The notes under the pieces were generated by a model. It saw only the letters and a program-made list of their open reading frames with translations, was not told the DNA's origin and ran no database searches. Shown here one piece after another: positions 1-7,388 of a DNA stretch of 22,364 nt (position 1 is its first letter; each line of letters begins with the position of its first letter). A program made the translations under genes and the position numbers. This DNA is from a virus, in the IMG/VR virus record IMGVR_UViG_3300045970_000593, positions 1-22,364 of that record; one strand, given 5' to 3'.

Positions 1-1469
1 CGGGCGTCCGGGTCAGGGATGTCGATGGCCTTCATGCGACAGCCGTAGTTAGACTTGCCCTTCAGGAGCGCCACCGCCAGCCCCTCCTTCTCCAGGCACG
101 TTGCCATGCGAGGCAGATCGTGTCGCGCCAGTTGGTGCTGTAGGGCTTTCTTGGCGGTGCTGATGACAACCCGCTTACCCGATAGGACCGCCGGGACGCC
201 ATAGGCGAAGGACTTACCCGAATTGTGCGTAACGGTGCAATCGCCCAGTAGATAGCGCCCATCCCCGTCTAGCGTAAAGCCGTAGAACGATTCCTTAGTA
301 CCGGTGGGCTCCAGAGTAAACCCTGTTCGGAGCACGTCTTTCTTTTGTCTACGCATCGAAGCCTGCTTACGGGGGATCCGGCAGGGGATGCTTTCGAGCT
401 TGCCCGAGATACAGACACGGTGGTAGGTGCCCACGTGTTGCGGGTGCGCGCTCTTCTGACAGACCTTTACGTAGGCTGCGAAGCCAAGCGTCCGTGCTAG
501 GAACGCTACATCGCTCGCTAGCGTTGGTGACTTGCTAACATAGGCGTAACAACCGTGGGCGTAGGACCCGTCGGTATCTAGAAGCCCTGCTAGTACTTCT
601 ACCCGTACGGCTGCGGGCGCTTGCTTATATGTGGCGGGAATAAAACGGTCGACGCACGCAATAGGCCATAGGCCCAGCAGAACAAGTTTCTTAGAAAGGG
701 GGCTCTTCTTCCCATGTCCGCGAAGTTCGTTAGGGCGGGTTAACCGGTACGTGATACCGGAATTTGTAACTACCATCCCCAGTGACTCTGTATAGATGCG
801 TACGGCGTCTACTACTTCTGGGTCCTGACTGGTCAAGGTTATACTGCCTTTGCTCGTCGACAGCCCGCCGTCACCCAAGAGTACACCAAGCACATAAGGG
901 TCCACAGGAAGAATGCCGCGGGATGTTTTTGCGAACGTAGCGGGGGCCCGGAACAACTTATGGTCAGCGCGCCGATGCTTAGCCCAGCGCTGAAAGTCTG
1001 AAACAGATACGTCCGTTACTTGTCCGGTGGTCGTCTCTACAAGGGTCAGTACATGCCCGACGTTAACCCGCCAGCGATTACCCTTAACAGGTACGACGTC
1101 GACCATTTCCTGCCGACCTCTGTGTAGCTGTTGTACGCAACGGGGTGTGCCGTCAGGCCCGACTAAGTAGTCACCTACGGCAACGTCTTCCACTTTCTTA
1201 ACTGTTCCGGAGTACATCAAGATATCCTGCCCCGCGGCATGACACCCAACCGGGGCTTCAATAATGCCGGCTGATTGGGTAGCGATCAAACGTTCGATCA
1301 TCCGGGCCATCTCAACCTGACCTGGCCGCACAGTCTTTACTAGGTGGTTGTGCTGATGGAGCAGGAAATCATCGCTGTCGTAGATCAGGCTATTGCCACA
1401 CGCCATACATAGCCGGTCCTCGGGGACACGGTCGATCTTGTTCGCTACACCGCAGCTGCTGCACTTCAT
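1..1469 (-). CDS. DinG/XPD-like superfamily 2 DNA helicase, intein-containing, 3' end beyond window
   Basis: The frame is open from ATG at 1469 to the left edge (489 codons). Once the intein (residues 76-416) is removed, the visible host protein begins with a zinc-ribbon-like N-terminus (C3xxC6, C21xxC24). It continues with a Q-motif-like VRPGQVEMARMIERLI (about 47-62), then the rejoined P-loop EAPVG/SGKSFAYG, motif Ia STAKKALQHQLARHD and LKGKSNYGC (C477). In DinG/XPD helicases the last motif carries the first iron-sulfur-cluster cysteine. These ATP-driven 5'-3' helicases unwind DNA in the cytoplasm. The start is supported by GAGG seven bases upstream. The gene diverges from the tail operon. 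The remaining cluster cysteines, DEAH box and motifs III-VI lie outside the window, so DinG versus another Rad3-type helicase cannot be settled. Confidence 0.85.
   Translation of the reverse strand, partial: MKCSSCGVANKIDRVPEDRLCMACGNSLIYDSDDFLLHQHNHLVKTVRPGQVEMARMIERLIATQSAGIIEAPVGCHAAGQDILMYSGTVKKVEDVAVGDYLVGPDGTPRCVQQLHRGRQEMVDVVPVKGNRWRVNVGHVLTLVETTTGQVTDVSVSDFQRWAKHRRADHKLFRAPATFAKTSRGILPVDPYVLGVLLGDGGLSTSKGSITLTSQDPEVVDAVRIYTESLGMVVTNSGITYRLTRPNELRGHGKKSPLSKKLVLLGLWPIACVDRFIPATYKQAPAAVRVEVLAGLLDTDGSYAHGCYAYVSKSPTLASDVAFLARTLGFAAYVKVCQKSAHPQHVGTYHRVCISGKLESIPCRIPRKQASMRRQKKDVLRTGFTLEPTGTKESFYGFTLDGDGRYLLGDCTVTHNSGKSFAYGVPAVLSGKRVVISTAKKALQHQLARHDLPRMATCLEKEGLAVALLKGKSNYGCRMKAIDIPDPDA
222..1244 (-). 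mobile_element. LAGLIDADG-type intein (341 aa) in the helicase Walker A motif
   Basis: This is an in-frame protein insertion, not a separate gene. It begins with Cys1 in CHAAGQDILM (block A). Block B is GNRWRVNVGHVLTL (intein residues 55-68), with the block B His at 64. Two dodecapeptide endonuclease motifs follow: LGVLLGDGG (119-127) and LAGLLDTDGSY (218-228). Block F/G is YGFTLDGDGRYLLGD then VTHN, with penultimate His340 and terminal Asn341. The +1 extein residue is Ser. Cutting at Cys1 and Asn341 restores APVGSGKS, a proper [AG]xxxxGK[ST] P-loop. It is therefore a class 1 intein with a probably active homing endonuclease domain. Both acidic residues typical of LAGLIDADG catalysis are present (D124, D223 or D225 by position in the motifs). 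Confidence 0.93.
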
Positions 1470-1557
1470 TGTATGGCCTCACGCATTTGTAAAAACAGGT
1501 GTAAAGAGATACCTTCATTTGACAGTACTGCTTGTACCACCTACACCCCGAGGTTTC
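1470..1557. promoter_or_regulatory. Divergent intergenic region, probable promoters both ways
   Basis: These 88 bases are the only true upstream space for both the leftward helicase gene and the rightward tail operon. On the plus strand there is a perfect TTGACA at 1519-1524, but the hexamer 17 bases further on is the poor TACACC (1542-1547). That would place the transcript start almost at the ribosome site, so a standard sigma-70 promoter is doubtful. A short palindrome CAGTACTG (1523-1530) overlaps it, and GGTGTA (1498-1503) is inverted as TACACC (1542-1547). A phage-specific promoter is possible. Ribosome sites are GAGG before the helicase ATG and CGAGG before the ATG at 1558. Confidence 0.35.
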
Positions 1558-2154
1558 ATGTCCGACCGTCCGACTATTGGTGATTTCCGCTCCGTACCCG
1601 CCAACGCCCCCCGGGGGTCGATGATTAGCTCAGAGACGCCGCCGGCGCAAGAGGCTGCCACTCCGAAGGAGGCGCCTGAGGCTCTGACCACGGCCGAGGT
1701 CGCCACCAAGGCTACCGAAGAGCTCACCCCTGCGGAGCGCTATCGTAAGCGCCTCGAGGAGGCGAAGATCTCGTTCGCTACCGCTACAGCTATCTACGAT
1801 GCGGTCCTGGACAAGGGCTTCTACGAAGAGTACGTCAAGATCCGTAGTAACCGCGCGGTGCTGCGTACCCGTACGTATGAGGAGCAGCTTCGGGTCCAGA
1901 CTGCCCTCGAGACCTACCAGCCCCGGATGGCCGTCAGTCAGGAGGAGCTCATCTCCCGCTATAACCTGGCCGCCTCCCTGTACGAGTGGAAGGGGAAGGT
2001 CATCAAGCATGAGACCGACGAGGACTTCGACGCGGCCATGAAGATGATCCAGAAGATGCCCGCGCCCCTGGTTGGGCTTCTGTACGACGCCTTGGCCAAG
2101 TTCGACGCTCGGGTGATGATGGTCTTTAGCGAGGGCGCGACCGACAGTTTCTAG
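1558..2154 (+). CDS. Putative tail assembly chaperone (G-like), 198 aa
   Basis: The protein has a disordered Ala/Pro/Thr/Glu-rich N-terminus (about residues 1-60) and a mostly helical, charged remainder with Lys/Arg/Glu segments. No enzyme motif is visible. ATG 1558 was chosen because CGAGG lies just upstream, and because an earlier in-frame ATG at 1393 would run into the divergent helicase gene. Its position as first gene of the tail operon, followed by a small gene in the -1 frame and then a tape-measure-like gene, matches the G/GT tail chaperone arrangement of many tailed phages. In those phages the pair binds the tape measure protein during tail assembly. The assignment rests on gene order and size, not on a recognised domain. 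A different virion assembly protein remains possible. Confidence 0.5.
   Translation: MSDRPTIGDFRSVPANAPRGSMISSETPPAQEAATPKEAPEALTTAEVATKATEELTPAERYRKRLEEAKISFATATAIYDAVLDKGFYEEYVKIRSNRAVLRTRTYEEQLRVQTALETYQPRMAVSQEELISRYNLAASLYEWKGKVIKHETDEDFDAAMKMIQKMPAPLVGLLYDALAKFDARVMMVFSEGATDSF
2148..2154 (+). other. Candidate -1 ribosomal frameshift site TTTCTAG
   Basis: The last sense codon of the upstream gene is TTC, preceded by T and followed directly by the TAG stop. tRNA-Phe could slip back one base from TTC to TTT while the stop codon waits in the A site, after which CTA would be read. The -1 frame is open from 2130 (just after a TAG at 2127-2129) through the whole downstream gene to 2537. It is not the classical X-XXY-YYZ heptamer, since the preceding codon AGT would re-pair badly as CAG. 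Simple stop-restart at GTG 2163 is an alternative. Confidence 0.35.
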
Positions 2155-2162
2155 CCACCCCC

Positions 2163-2537
2163 GTGGGCAATGAGCGCGCGTCACTAGCCGCTCGCGGGGT
2201 CAAGCTAGCACCCAGAGGATCAGCTCGAGACGAAGCCCTCCGAGAGGTGCTCCGGCGAGAGAGATCTGAGAAATTCGCAGAAGTACAGCTCTTCGCCCGT
2301 CTGATTGGCCAGGGTCTAGGTATGGCTGAAGACGGGGTCGAAAGTATGCTAGACTTGTACCTGCTAGAACTGTCCCAAGACCGTTACCGTCCTAGTATTG
2401 TGCAAGCTGCTCGAGCGGCCCGTAGTGGCCGGAAACAACAGAAAGAAAACGATAAGGCGCTGCTCGCGCGAGTCGACGCCCTTACGGAGTCGGACGACGA
2501 CGTGCCGATGCCTAAACGTAAGCCGCGGAGACGCTAG
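2163..2537 (+). CDS. Putative tail assembly chaperone second part (T-like), 124 aa or frameshift extension
   Basis: The frame encodes an Arg/Lys-rich, helical protein with a basic tail ending in PKRKPRRR. A middle segment around MAEDGVESMLDLYLLELSQ looks amphipathic. The only early start is GTG 2163, eight bases after the upstream stop, with no purine-rich ribosome site before it. The frame is -1 relative to the upstream gene and stays open back to 2130. This suggests it is made as a C-terminal extension of the upstream protein (about 326 aa in total) as in GT tail chaperones, or by reinitiation. It ends two bases before the next ATG. No domain is recognised and function is inferred from position only. 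Confidence 0.5.
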   Translation: MGNERASLAARGVKLAPRGSARDEALREVLRRERSEKFAEVQLFARLIGQGLGMAEDGVESMLDLYLLELSQDRYRPSIVQAARAARSGRKQQKENDKALLARVDALTESDDDVPMPKRKPRRR

Positions 2538-2539
2538 AG

Positions 2540-5500
2540 ATGGCAGATCAGGATCGAGGCTCACCCAACCCGATGCAGATGCAACTGGGCCTCGGGGGCG
2601 GCGGTAGCTTTAATCCTGTTGGTATCCCTACTCCTCAGCCTGCGATGCCTTACGTCCCGTCCCCAGGAGAGACGTCGCAGAACGTAGTTAACCAGACGCA
2701 GACGCAGGCTATGCGGACGATCCAGTCTGCACAGATGGTCTCGCCCACCCCGGTGGGCTCTTTCTCCCCCTACCCCACGTTCCAGAATAACCCCATGGGT
2801 GGCATGTCCGGCGGGTACGCTCAGGCGTATCAGCAGAACATGGGGATGATCAATTCGAACCTAATCGGTAGCCCCTTCTACGCACAGATGATGGCGCGGA
2901 TGGGCGGTATGGGTCAGGGGTTCCAGGGCGGGATGATGCCCTCACCTACCCAGATGACGGACCCCTCGATGGGGTTATACCGGCCGTTCCCACAGCCGTC
3001 TGCGGGCGTTGTTCCACCGACTCCGCAGCTACCTCTCTTCCGCCATCCGCTGGTGCCCGCGCTACCGGCTCCTCGCTTTCAGACCCCATTTGAGTTTAGC
3101 TACAACGTGGCCCAGCAGCGTGCTGATCAGTTCACTGCGGCCGCTATGGGGGCTCCGTCCATTGGGGCTCGCCTAGGGGCTGATGCCTACGGCGCCTCTT
3201 TGATGGGCGGTCTCGGTGCAGCCGCTGGCGCTTTCCTCGGGGGCCCTGTCGGCGCCCGGGTGGGCGGCATGATCGGCGGTCTCGGGGGGTTGTATGGCAC
3301 GGAGAGCTTAGGCATCGGGCGGGGTGTACAGAATCTGGTTAACCAGCTGAACCCGATGAACTCTCTCATGTCCCGTGGCGCGCAGATCCAGGGCATGAGC
3401 CAGGATTGGATGGTCGGTGGGGATCACCTCTCCATGGTTGGCCGCGGTATGTCGCGGAGCTCTTCTATCCGAGCGGGTCGGTTGATTGAAGACCTGGGCT
3501 ATAACTCCGAGTTCAAGCAGTCTACCGCCAACCACTTCTCGGTACAGGACCTGACGCGCATCACTCAAACCGCAGGGCAGGCGGGCATGCTGGACTTCGC
3601 CCGCTCCCCCGAAGCGATGCGGGATGAGGTTAGTAAGATCGCGAAGCAGCTGCGTACGTTCATGCAGATCGCGAACGAGCCTAACGTTCGAGAGGCCGTT
3701 AAGCAGATGGGGCAGCTCCGTGCGCTGGGCATGGACACTGCCGACATGAGCGGGTTCGCACTCCAGTCGCGCACCTTCGCGCGCATGGCGGGCACGACGA
3801 TGCGTGGTCTGGCCGAGACCGCTGGTCTCCCCGGGGCCATGATGTCCCAGCAGCTAGGGCTCTCTGCCGGCTTGGGTATGCAGATGGGTCAGGGCATGTA
3901 CGGCATGGCCAAGCAGGCCATCGCCGGCGGTGCATACACCGTTCAGGAGATCTCCATGCTCGGCGGGGCGCAGGGCATCGCGCAACGCAACACGGAGTCG
4001 GCGCTCGCTACGCTCAAGATCCCGCTCATGGCGGCGGCTATGAGTCAGCTCACGTCTGGCGGCCAGTCGTTCGGGATGCACAACGACAACATCAAGGCGA
4101 TGGCTAGCGGTAAGCTCGGCATCTCTGGCATCGCGCAGGCGGGCGTTCAGAACATCCATAACGCCGTAGCTCAGGGCGGCATCGGGGCCCTCGGCTCGTT
4201 CATCATGCAGCAGGATCAACTCCAGGACAACATTGGCCGTATCCTTGGTCCTGTTGGTATGAAGAACCTGCAGATGCGCTCGATCCTCGGCGTTCAGAAT
4301 GACCTTGGTTACGACAAGACCCCCGGCGGCTTGGGGCTCGCCGCTATGTCCATGGGCATGGATAAGAACCAGGCCCTACAGTTTATCCGTGAGGCCAATA
4401 GCCCCTCCTTCTTCAAGGGTCTACAGAAGCAGTTGGATGTGCAGATCCGCGAGATGCGTGCGACTGCCGCCGACGCCCATGACAGGGAGTATAACGGGAT
4501 CGCTAAGCGGATGGGACGGCGGTATAGCACGGCGGAGAGCTTTGGCGATACCATAGATCACATCGGACGATCCTTCCGTAATGGGCTCGAGCGCATGGGG
4601 CAGGGGGTATCTGAGTTCGGCGAAGATTTCATGCTTCGTGAGGGCGAGTACGCCATGCGTCGACCGCAGGAATTGATGGCGGGCGGCGACTTACAGATGC
4701 GCGGTCTACAAGACCGATGGTCCCGTCGTTCTCGGACCAGTGAGCAAATCGGTATGGTTGGAGGGCGGGCCGCAGGGCTCCTGAACCTGGGCGGTCGTGA
4801 GTATGGCCGCGGCGGATTTGCTGATTGGTGGAATGACCGGGTTGGGGAACGCGAAGAGGACCGAGAGTGGGCCCGCGGTGAAGGCGGCCTAACTTCTATG
4901 TTCGCGTTCATGCGAAAGCCGATGCTCGCCTTCGGTATGATCGACCGTGTTCCTAATCAACGGGATCAGCTACAGGGCCGAGCTGATGTGTCGGGATTCT
5001 TCCGGGAGACGCGAAACCAGACCGGGGCGCAGACTGAGGCTGCGTATGCTGCGTCGAAAAAGGCATTCGGGGGTGATACCGATAGAGTCTTGGCCAAATT
5101 AAAGATGGCCGCGGGTAAGGCCGCCAACCAATACACTGACTTAAAGGGTACGAACGCCCGCGCGGGGTCTGAGTACTTCGATTGGGTTCAGCAGGAGCTG
5201 GTTAACGACGGAACGCTATCCGCTGCTCAGTTGGCCGAATTGAAAACTAACGCACGCGCCCACCTTCGTTCTTCTGGCGCGGATGCTATCGGGGGGATGA
5301 CCATTAACGGGCAGGAGGCGATTACGGGAACGGGCGGAGATTCCATAGGAAATGCCACTAACCGTGACAGTACTCAACGTCATCTGGATATGTTTGATAG
5401 AGCCAATAGGGCTATGTTTGGCAGTGGGCTAGCGAACGTGCAGACTGGAGAAACCTTAAAGTATCTTGCGTCTATGGACGACAATAAAGCCGCTTACTTC

Positions 5501-6235
5501 ACGAGCCGGGCCGCGACGGAGCGAACCGGGGGTAAGTGGAAAGAAGATTCTAACCTGGCCTTAAGTATGAAGTTAGATGGGCCCACGCGGTCGCGGCTAG
5601 CCAAGGAGTATGAGAAGGAAAAGGCCGAAGCCAGCGGCACGGACCGATTTAACCAAATCGGTATCACGGGTGCAAGGTTAACCAAGCTAGCCACCGTAAA
5701 TGGTGTAGTCGACATCGATAGGTACCAAGCCTTAGCCAAGCAGGGCTACGACGCCGTTGCGAATGCAACGGAGGGTCAATCCATCGGAACAGGGCTCCAA
5801 AAACTGCTCCCAATGCAGATGCAAATGATCGCCAGTGAGTACGAAGCGCCGACGAAACTAAGCGCCGATGAGCGTATGGAGCGCCTCCTAAAGGCCAGCC
5901 ACGGCAAAGGAAACGTTACAAAGCTTTGGCAGGACCTGGCTAATGAGTTTAATAGAGACAGCGGCGACCCCACAAAGAAGGCTGCGATCATCAAACGGGC
6001 TCAAAACATCGCTAGTAACGCCGACGGGGGTGGCAGCAGCGTTCAAGGCAGTACCGCTACCGATCGCGCGTCGATGATGATCGTCGATGAGAAGGGTAAG
6101 CTCGCCGACACACAGCAGCAGCTCGCAGGTAGTTTCCCGGATGCAGTGAGTGAACTCCGTAAGTCGGCGATGCTCCTACAGGAAGCGGCTAGCCAACTGG
6201 GTGGTGGGATGAACCGCTTCTATGGGCCCGACTAA
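2540..6235 (+). CDS. Putative tail tape measure protein, 1231 aa
   Basis: This is the longest gene in the window and lies directly after the chaperone-like pair, where tape measure proteins are found. Such proteins fill the tail tube, set its length and help DNA entry. Residues 1-170 are low-complexity and rich in Met, Gln, Gly and Pro. A glycine-zipper-like hydrophobic stretch at about 205-260 (repeats of GGxxG, AAAGAFLGG) could insert in membranes. The rest is largely helical, with Met/Gln/Gly-rich parts to about residue 630 and a more charged second half. The end has a short helical ELRKSAMLLQEAASQL segment. By the usual rule of about 0.15 nm per residue it would fit a tail near 185 nm. 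There is no peptidase or lysozyme motif. Codon use shifts towards A/T-ending codons in the second half. A different large virion protein is possible. Confidence 0.55.
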   Translation: MADQDRGSPNPMQMQLGLGGGGSFNPVGIPTPQPAMPYVPSPGETSQNVVNQTQTQAMRTIQSAQMVSPTPVGSFSPYPTFQNNPMGGMSGGYAQAYQQNMGMINSNLIGSPFYAQMMARMGGMGQGFQGGMMPSPTQMTDPSMGLYRPFPQPSAGVVPPTPQLPLFRHPLVPALPAPRFQTPFEFSYNVAQQRADQFTAAAMGAPSIGARLGADAYGASLMGGLGAAAGAFLGGPVGARVGGMIGGLGGLYGTESLGIGRGVQNLVNQLNPMNSLMSRGAQIQGMSQDWMVGGDHLSMVGRGMSRSSSIRAGRLIEDLGYNSEFKQSTANHFSVQDLTRITQTAGQAGMLDFARSPEAMRDEVSKIAKQLRTFMQIANEPNVREAVKQMGQLRALGMDTADMSGFALQSRTFARMAGTTMRGLAETAGLPGAMMSQQLGLSAGLGMQMGQGMYGMAKQAIAGGAYTVQEISMLGGAQGIAQRNTESALATLKIPLMAAAMSQLTSGGQSFGMHNDNIKAMASGKLGISGIAQAGVQNIHNAVAQGGIGALGSFIMQQDQLQDNIGRILGPVGMKNLQMRSILGVQNDLGYDKTPGGLGLAAMSMGMDKNQALQFIREANSPSFFKGLQKQLDVQIREMRATAADAHDREYNGIAKRMGRRYSTAESFGDTIDHIGRSFRNGLERMGQGVSEFGEDFMLREGEYAMRRPQELMAGGDLQMRGLQDRWSRRSRTSEQIGMVGGRAAGLLNLGGREYGRGGFADWWNDRVGEREEDREWARGEGGLTSMFAFMRKPMLAFGMIDRVPNQRDQLQGRADVSGFFRETRNQTGAQTEAAYAASKKAFGGDTDRVLAKLKMAAGKAANQYTDLKGTNARAGSEYFDWVQQELVNDGTLSAAQLAELKTNARAHLRSSGADAIGGMTINGQEAITGTGGDSIGNATNRDSTQRHLDMFDRANRAMFGSGLANVQTGETLKYLASMDDNKAAYFTSRAATERTGGKWKEDSNLALSMKLDGPTRSRLAKEYEKEKAEASGTDRFNQIGITGARLTKLATVNGVVDIDRYQALAKQGYDAVANATEGQSIGTGLQKLLPMQMQMIASEYEAPTKLSADERMERLLKASHGKGNVTKLWQDLANEFNRDSGDPTKKAAIIKRAQNIASNADGGGSSVQGSTATDRASMMIVDEKGKLADTQQQLAGSFPDAVSELRKSAMLLQEAASQLGGGMNRFYGPD

Positions 6236-6423
6236 TGAATAAACTAATACTCCCGAGCGCAATCAACGTCCTGACCGCCCTGAACGAGGAGGTTGTGCTG
6301 CGGCGTAAATTGAGCATTACGCCAGTATTGTCCTTACCCAAACTACGCACGCGTGCGTGGATTGTAGTTACCGAGACGAGCCCGATGGTCATCACCCTTC
6401 TAGACATGCCTGAGGTCCCCTAG
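6235..6423 (+). CDS. Small protein of unknown function, 62 aa
   Basis: The ATG overlaps the tape-measure stop codon (TAATG), so translation is probably coupled. The protein is hydrophobic and basic (VVLRRKLSITPVLSL, RTRAWIVVTETSPMVITLL), with alternating residues that suggest beta strands rather than a membrane helix. It ends three bases before the next start. It is not recognised. Its place between tape measure and baseplate genes suggests a small tail component. The tight stop/start packing on both sides supports a real gene despite the short length. Confidence 0.55.
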   Translation: MNKLILPSAINVLTALNEEVVLRRKLSITPVLSLPKLRTRAWIVVTETSPMVITLLDMPEVP

Positions 6424-6425
6424 TC

Positions 6426-7388
6426 ATGGGCGTATTTCCACTACAGTGGGACGGAGATATCGATAGATTCCAGATCGATGAAGACCCGGCTGAGGGCACT
6501 AACTATAACCGCGGAGTACACGCCAAAAATCCGGTAACCACTCCTAAGTGGTACAACGGTAAGGAAGACGGGGGGTACCGCGAGAATCTTGCGCGTATGT
6601 ATATCCCTTTGAGCCCGAGCGATCGGGTCAAGTTTATCCAGTCTGTGACCACCGTCAGTGGCGGAGACATGGACTCAGTGCGCCTGGCGGAAGCGTTGAC
6701 GGACCGCGGTTACATGGACTTCTTCCTGTCGTCCACCACCCGGATGCACACGGAAAAAGCGGACGTGATCGAGCATAACGCGGATGGCTTTGTCGTGTAC
6801 TACTTCGGAGCCGCGGCTACGACGTACTCTTTCAGTGGCGTTGTCTTGAACTCCGCCGAGAACGACCAAGCCGTTAACATGCTGAAGATCTATAAGAACA
6901 TCATCCGAGGTACCGAACTCGCTAGGCGCCGCGCTCTGGTGTATTTGCGTTATGACAGCTATCTAGTCGGCGGAACGCTACAGGGGTTCCAGGACTCGCT
7001 CACAGCGGACAATGAGTTGGCTATGCCGTTCAACTTCACGATGCTGGTCCACAAGGTGATTGACCGGCCACGGCGGGGGCCCGAGAGTCTAGCTATCCTG
7101 CGGCCTACCACTGCGTTCGATGAAGAGAATTTACTGGGTAAACCCTCTGATACGGTGGCGCCCTTGGGGCACTACGAAGCGGCTATGGCCCCTCCTATCC
7201 GCCCAACACCGGCGGTTCCTCCTACGGACACAACTCCCCTCACCGACGCACAGAAGACAGCAGCAAGATTAAACGCGGTGCCCCTCGAAAAAAGTCTGTA
7301 TCAACTGGCTGAGGGGGAGGCCCAAACGGCGTCCGAGGCTAAAACGGAAGCCCAGAATAGGCGCGACGCGGCGAAGGTGAGACGATGA
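6426..7388 (+). CDS. Putative baseplate/tail-tube structural protein, 320 aa
   Basis: ATG is preceded by GAGG at a suitable distance. The central part (about residues 115-215) reads FVVYYFGAAATTYSFSGVVL, then a helix with KIYKNIIRGTELARRRALVYL, then a strand-rich GGTLQGFQDSLTA and PFNFTMLVHKV. This pattern of a strand-rich barrel that describes an axis, a helix and a displacement strand is similar to proteins joining the tail tube to the baseplate in several myoviruses. I recall it only as a general resemblance. The C-terminal 90 residues are Pro/Thr/Ala-rich, then charged and helical (probably disordered or coiled). Its stop overlaps the next ATG (ATGA). The structural role is inferred mainly from context. 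Confidence 0.5.
   Translation: MGVFPLQWDGDIDRFQIDEDPAEGTNYNRGVHAKNPVTTPKWYNGKEDGGYRENLARMYIPLSPSDRVKFIQSVTTVSGGDMDSVRLAEALTDRGYMDFFLSSTTRMHTEKADVIEHNADGFVVYYFGAAATTYSFSGVVLNSAENDQAVNMLKIYKNIIRGTELARRRALVYLRYDSYLVGGTLQGFQDSLTADNELAMPFNFTMLVHKVIDRPRRGPESLAILRPTTAFDEENLLGKPSDTVAPLGHYEAAMAPPIRPTPAVPPTDTTPLTDAQKTAARLNAVPLEKSLYQLAEGEAQTASEAKTEAQNRRDAAKVRR

Noticed and set aside
62-262. Short minus-strand frame in the helicase region
   Set aside because: It is out of frame with the helicase/intein reading frame, which shows clear motifs through the same bases.
1393-1557. Upstream extension of the first tail-operon gene to an ATG at 1393
   Set aside because: It would overlap the divergent helicase start and promoter gap; ATG 1558 has a good ribosome site.
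2124-2130. CTTTAGC as frameshift site
   Set aside because: A slip before 2130 meets the TAG at 2127-2129 in the -1 frame.
1630-2184. 184-codon open frame on the minus strand
   Set aside because: Lies opposite the chaperone-like gene and reads as an Arg/Gly/Leu-rich antisense shadow with no ribosome site or domain.
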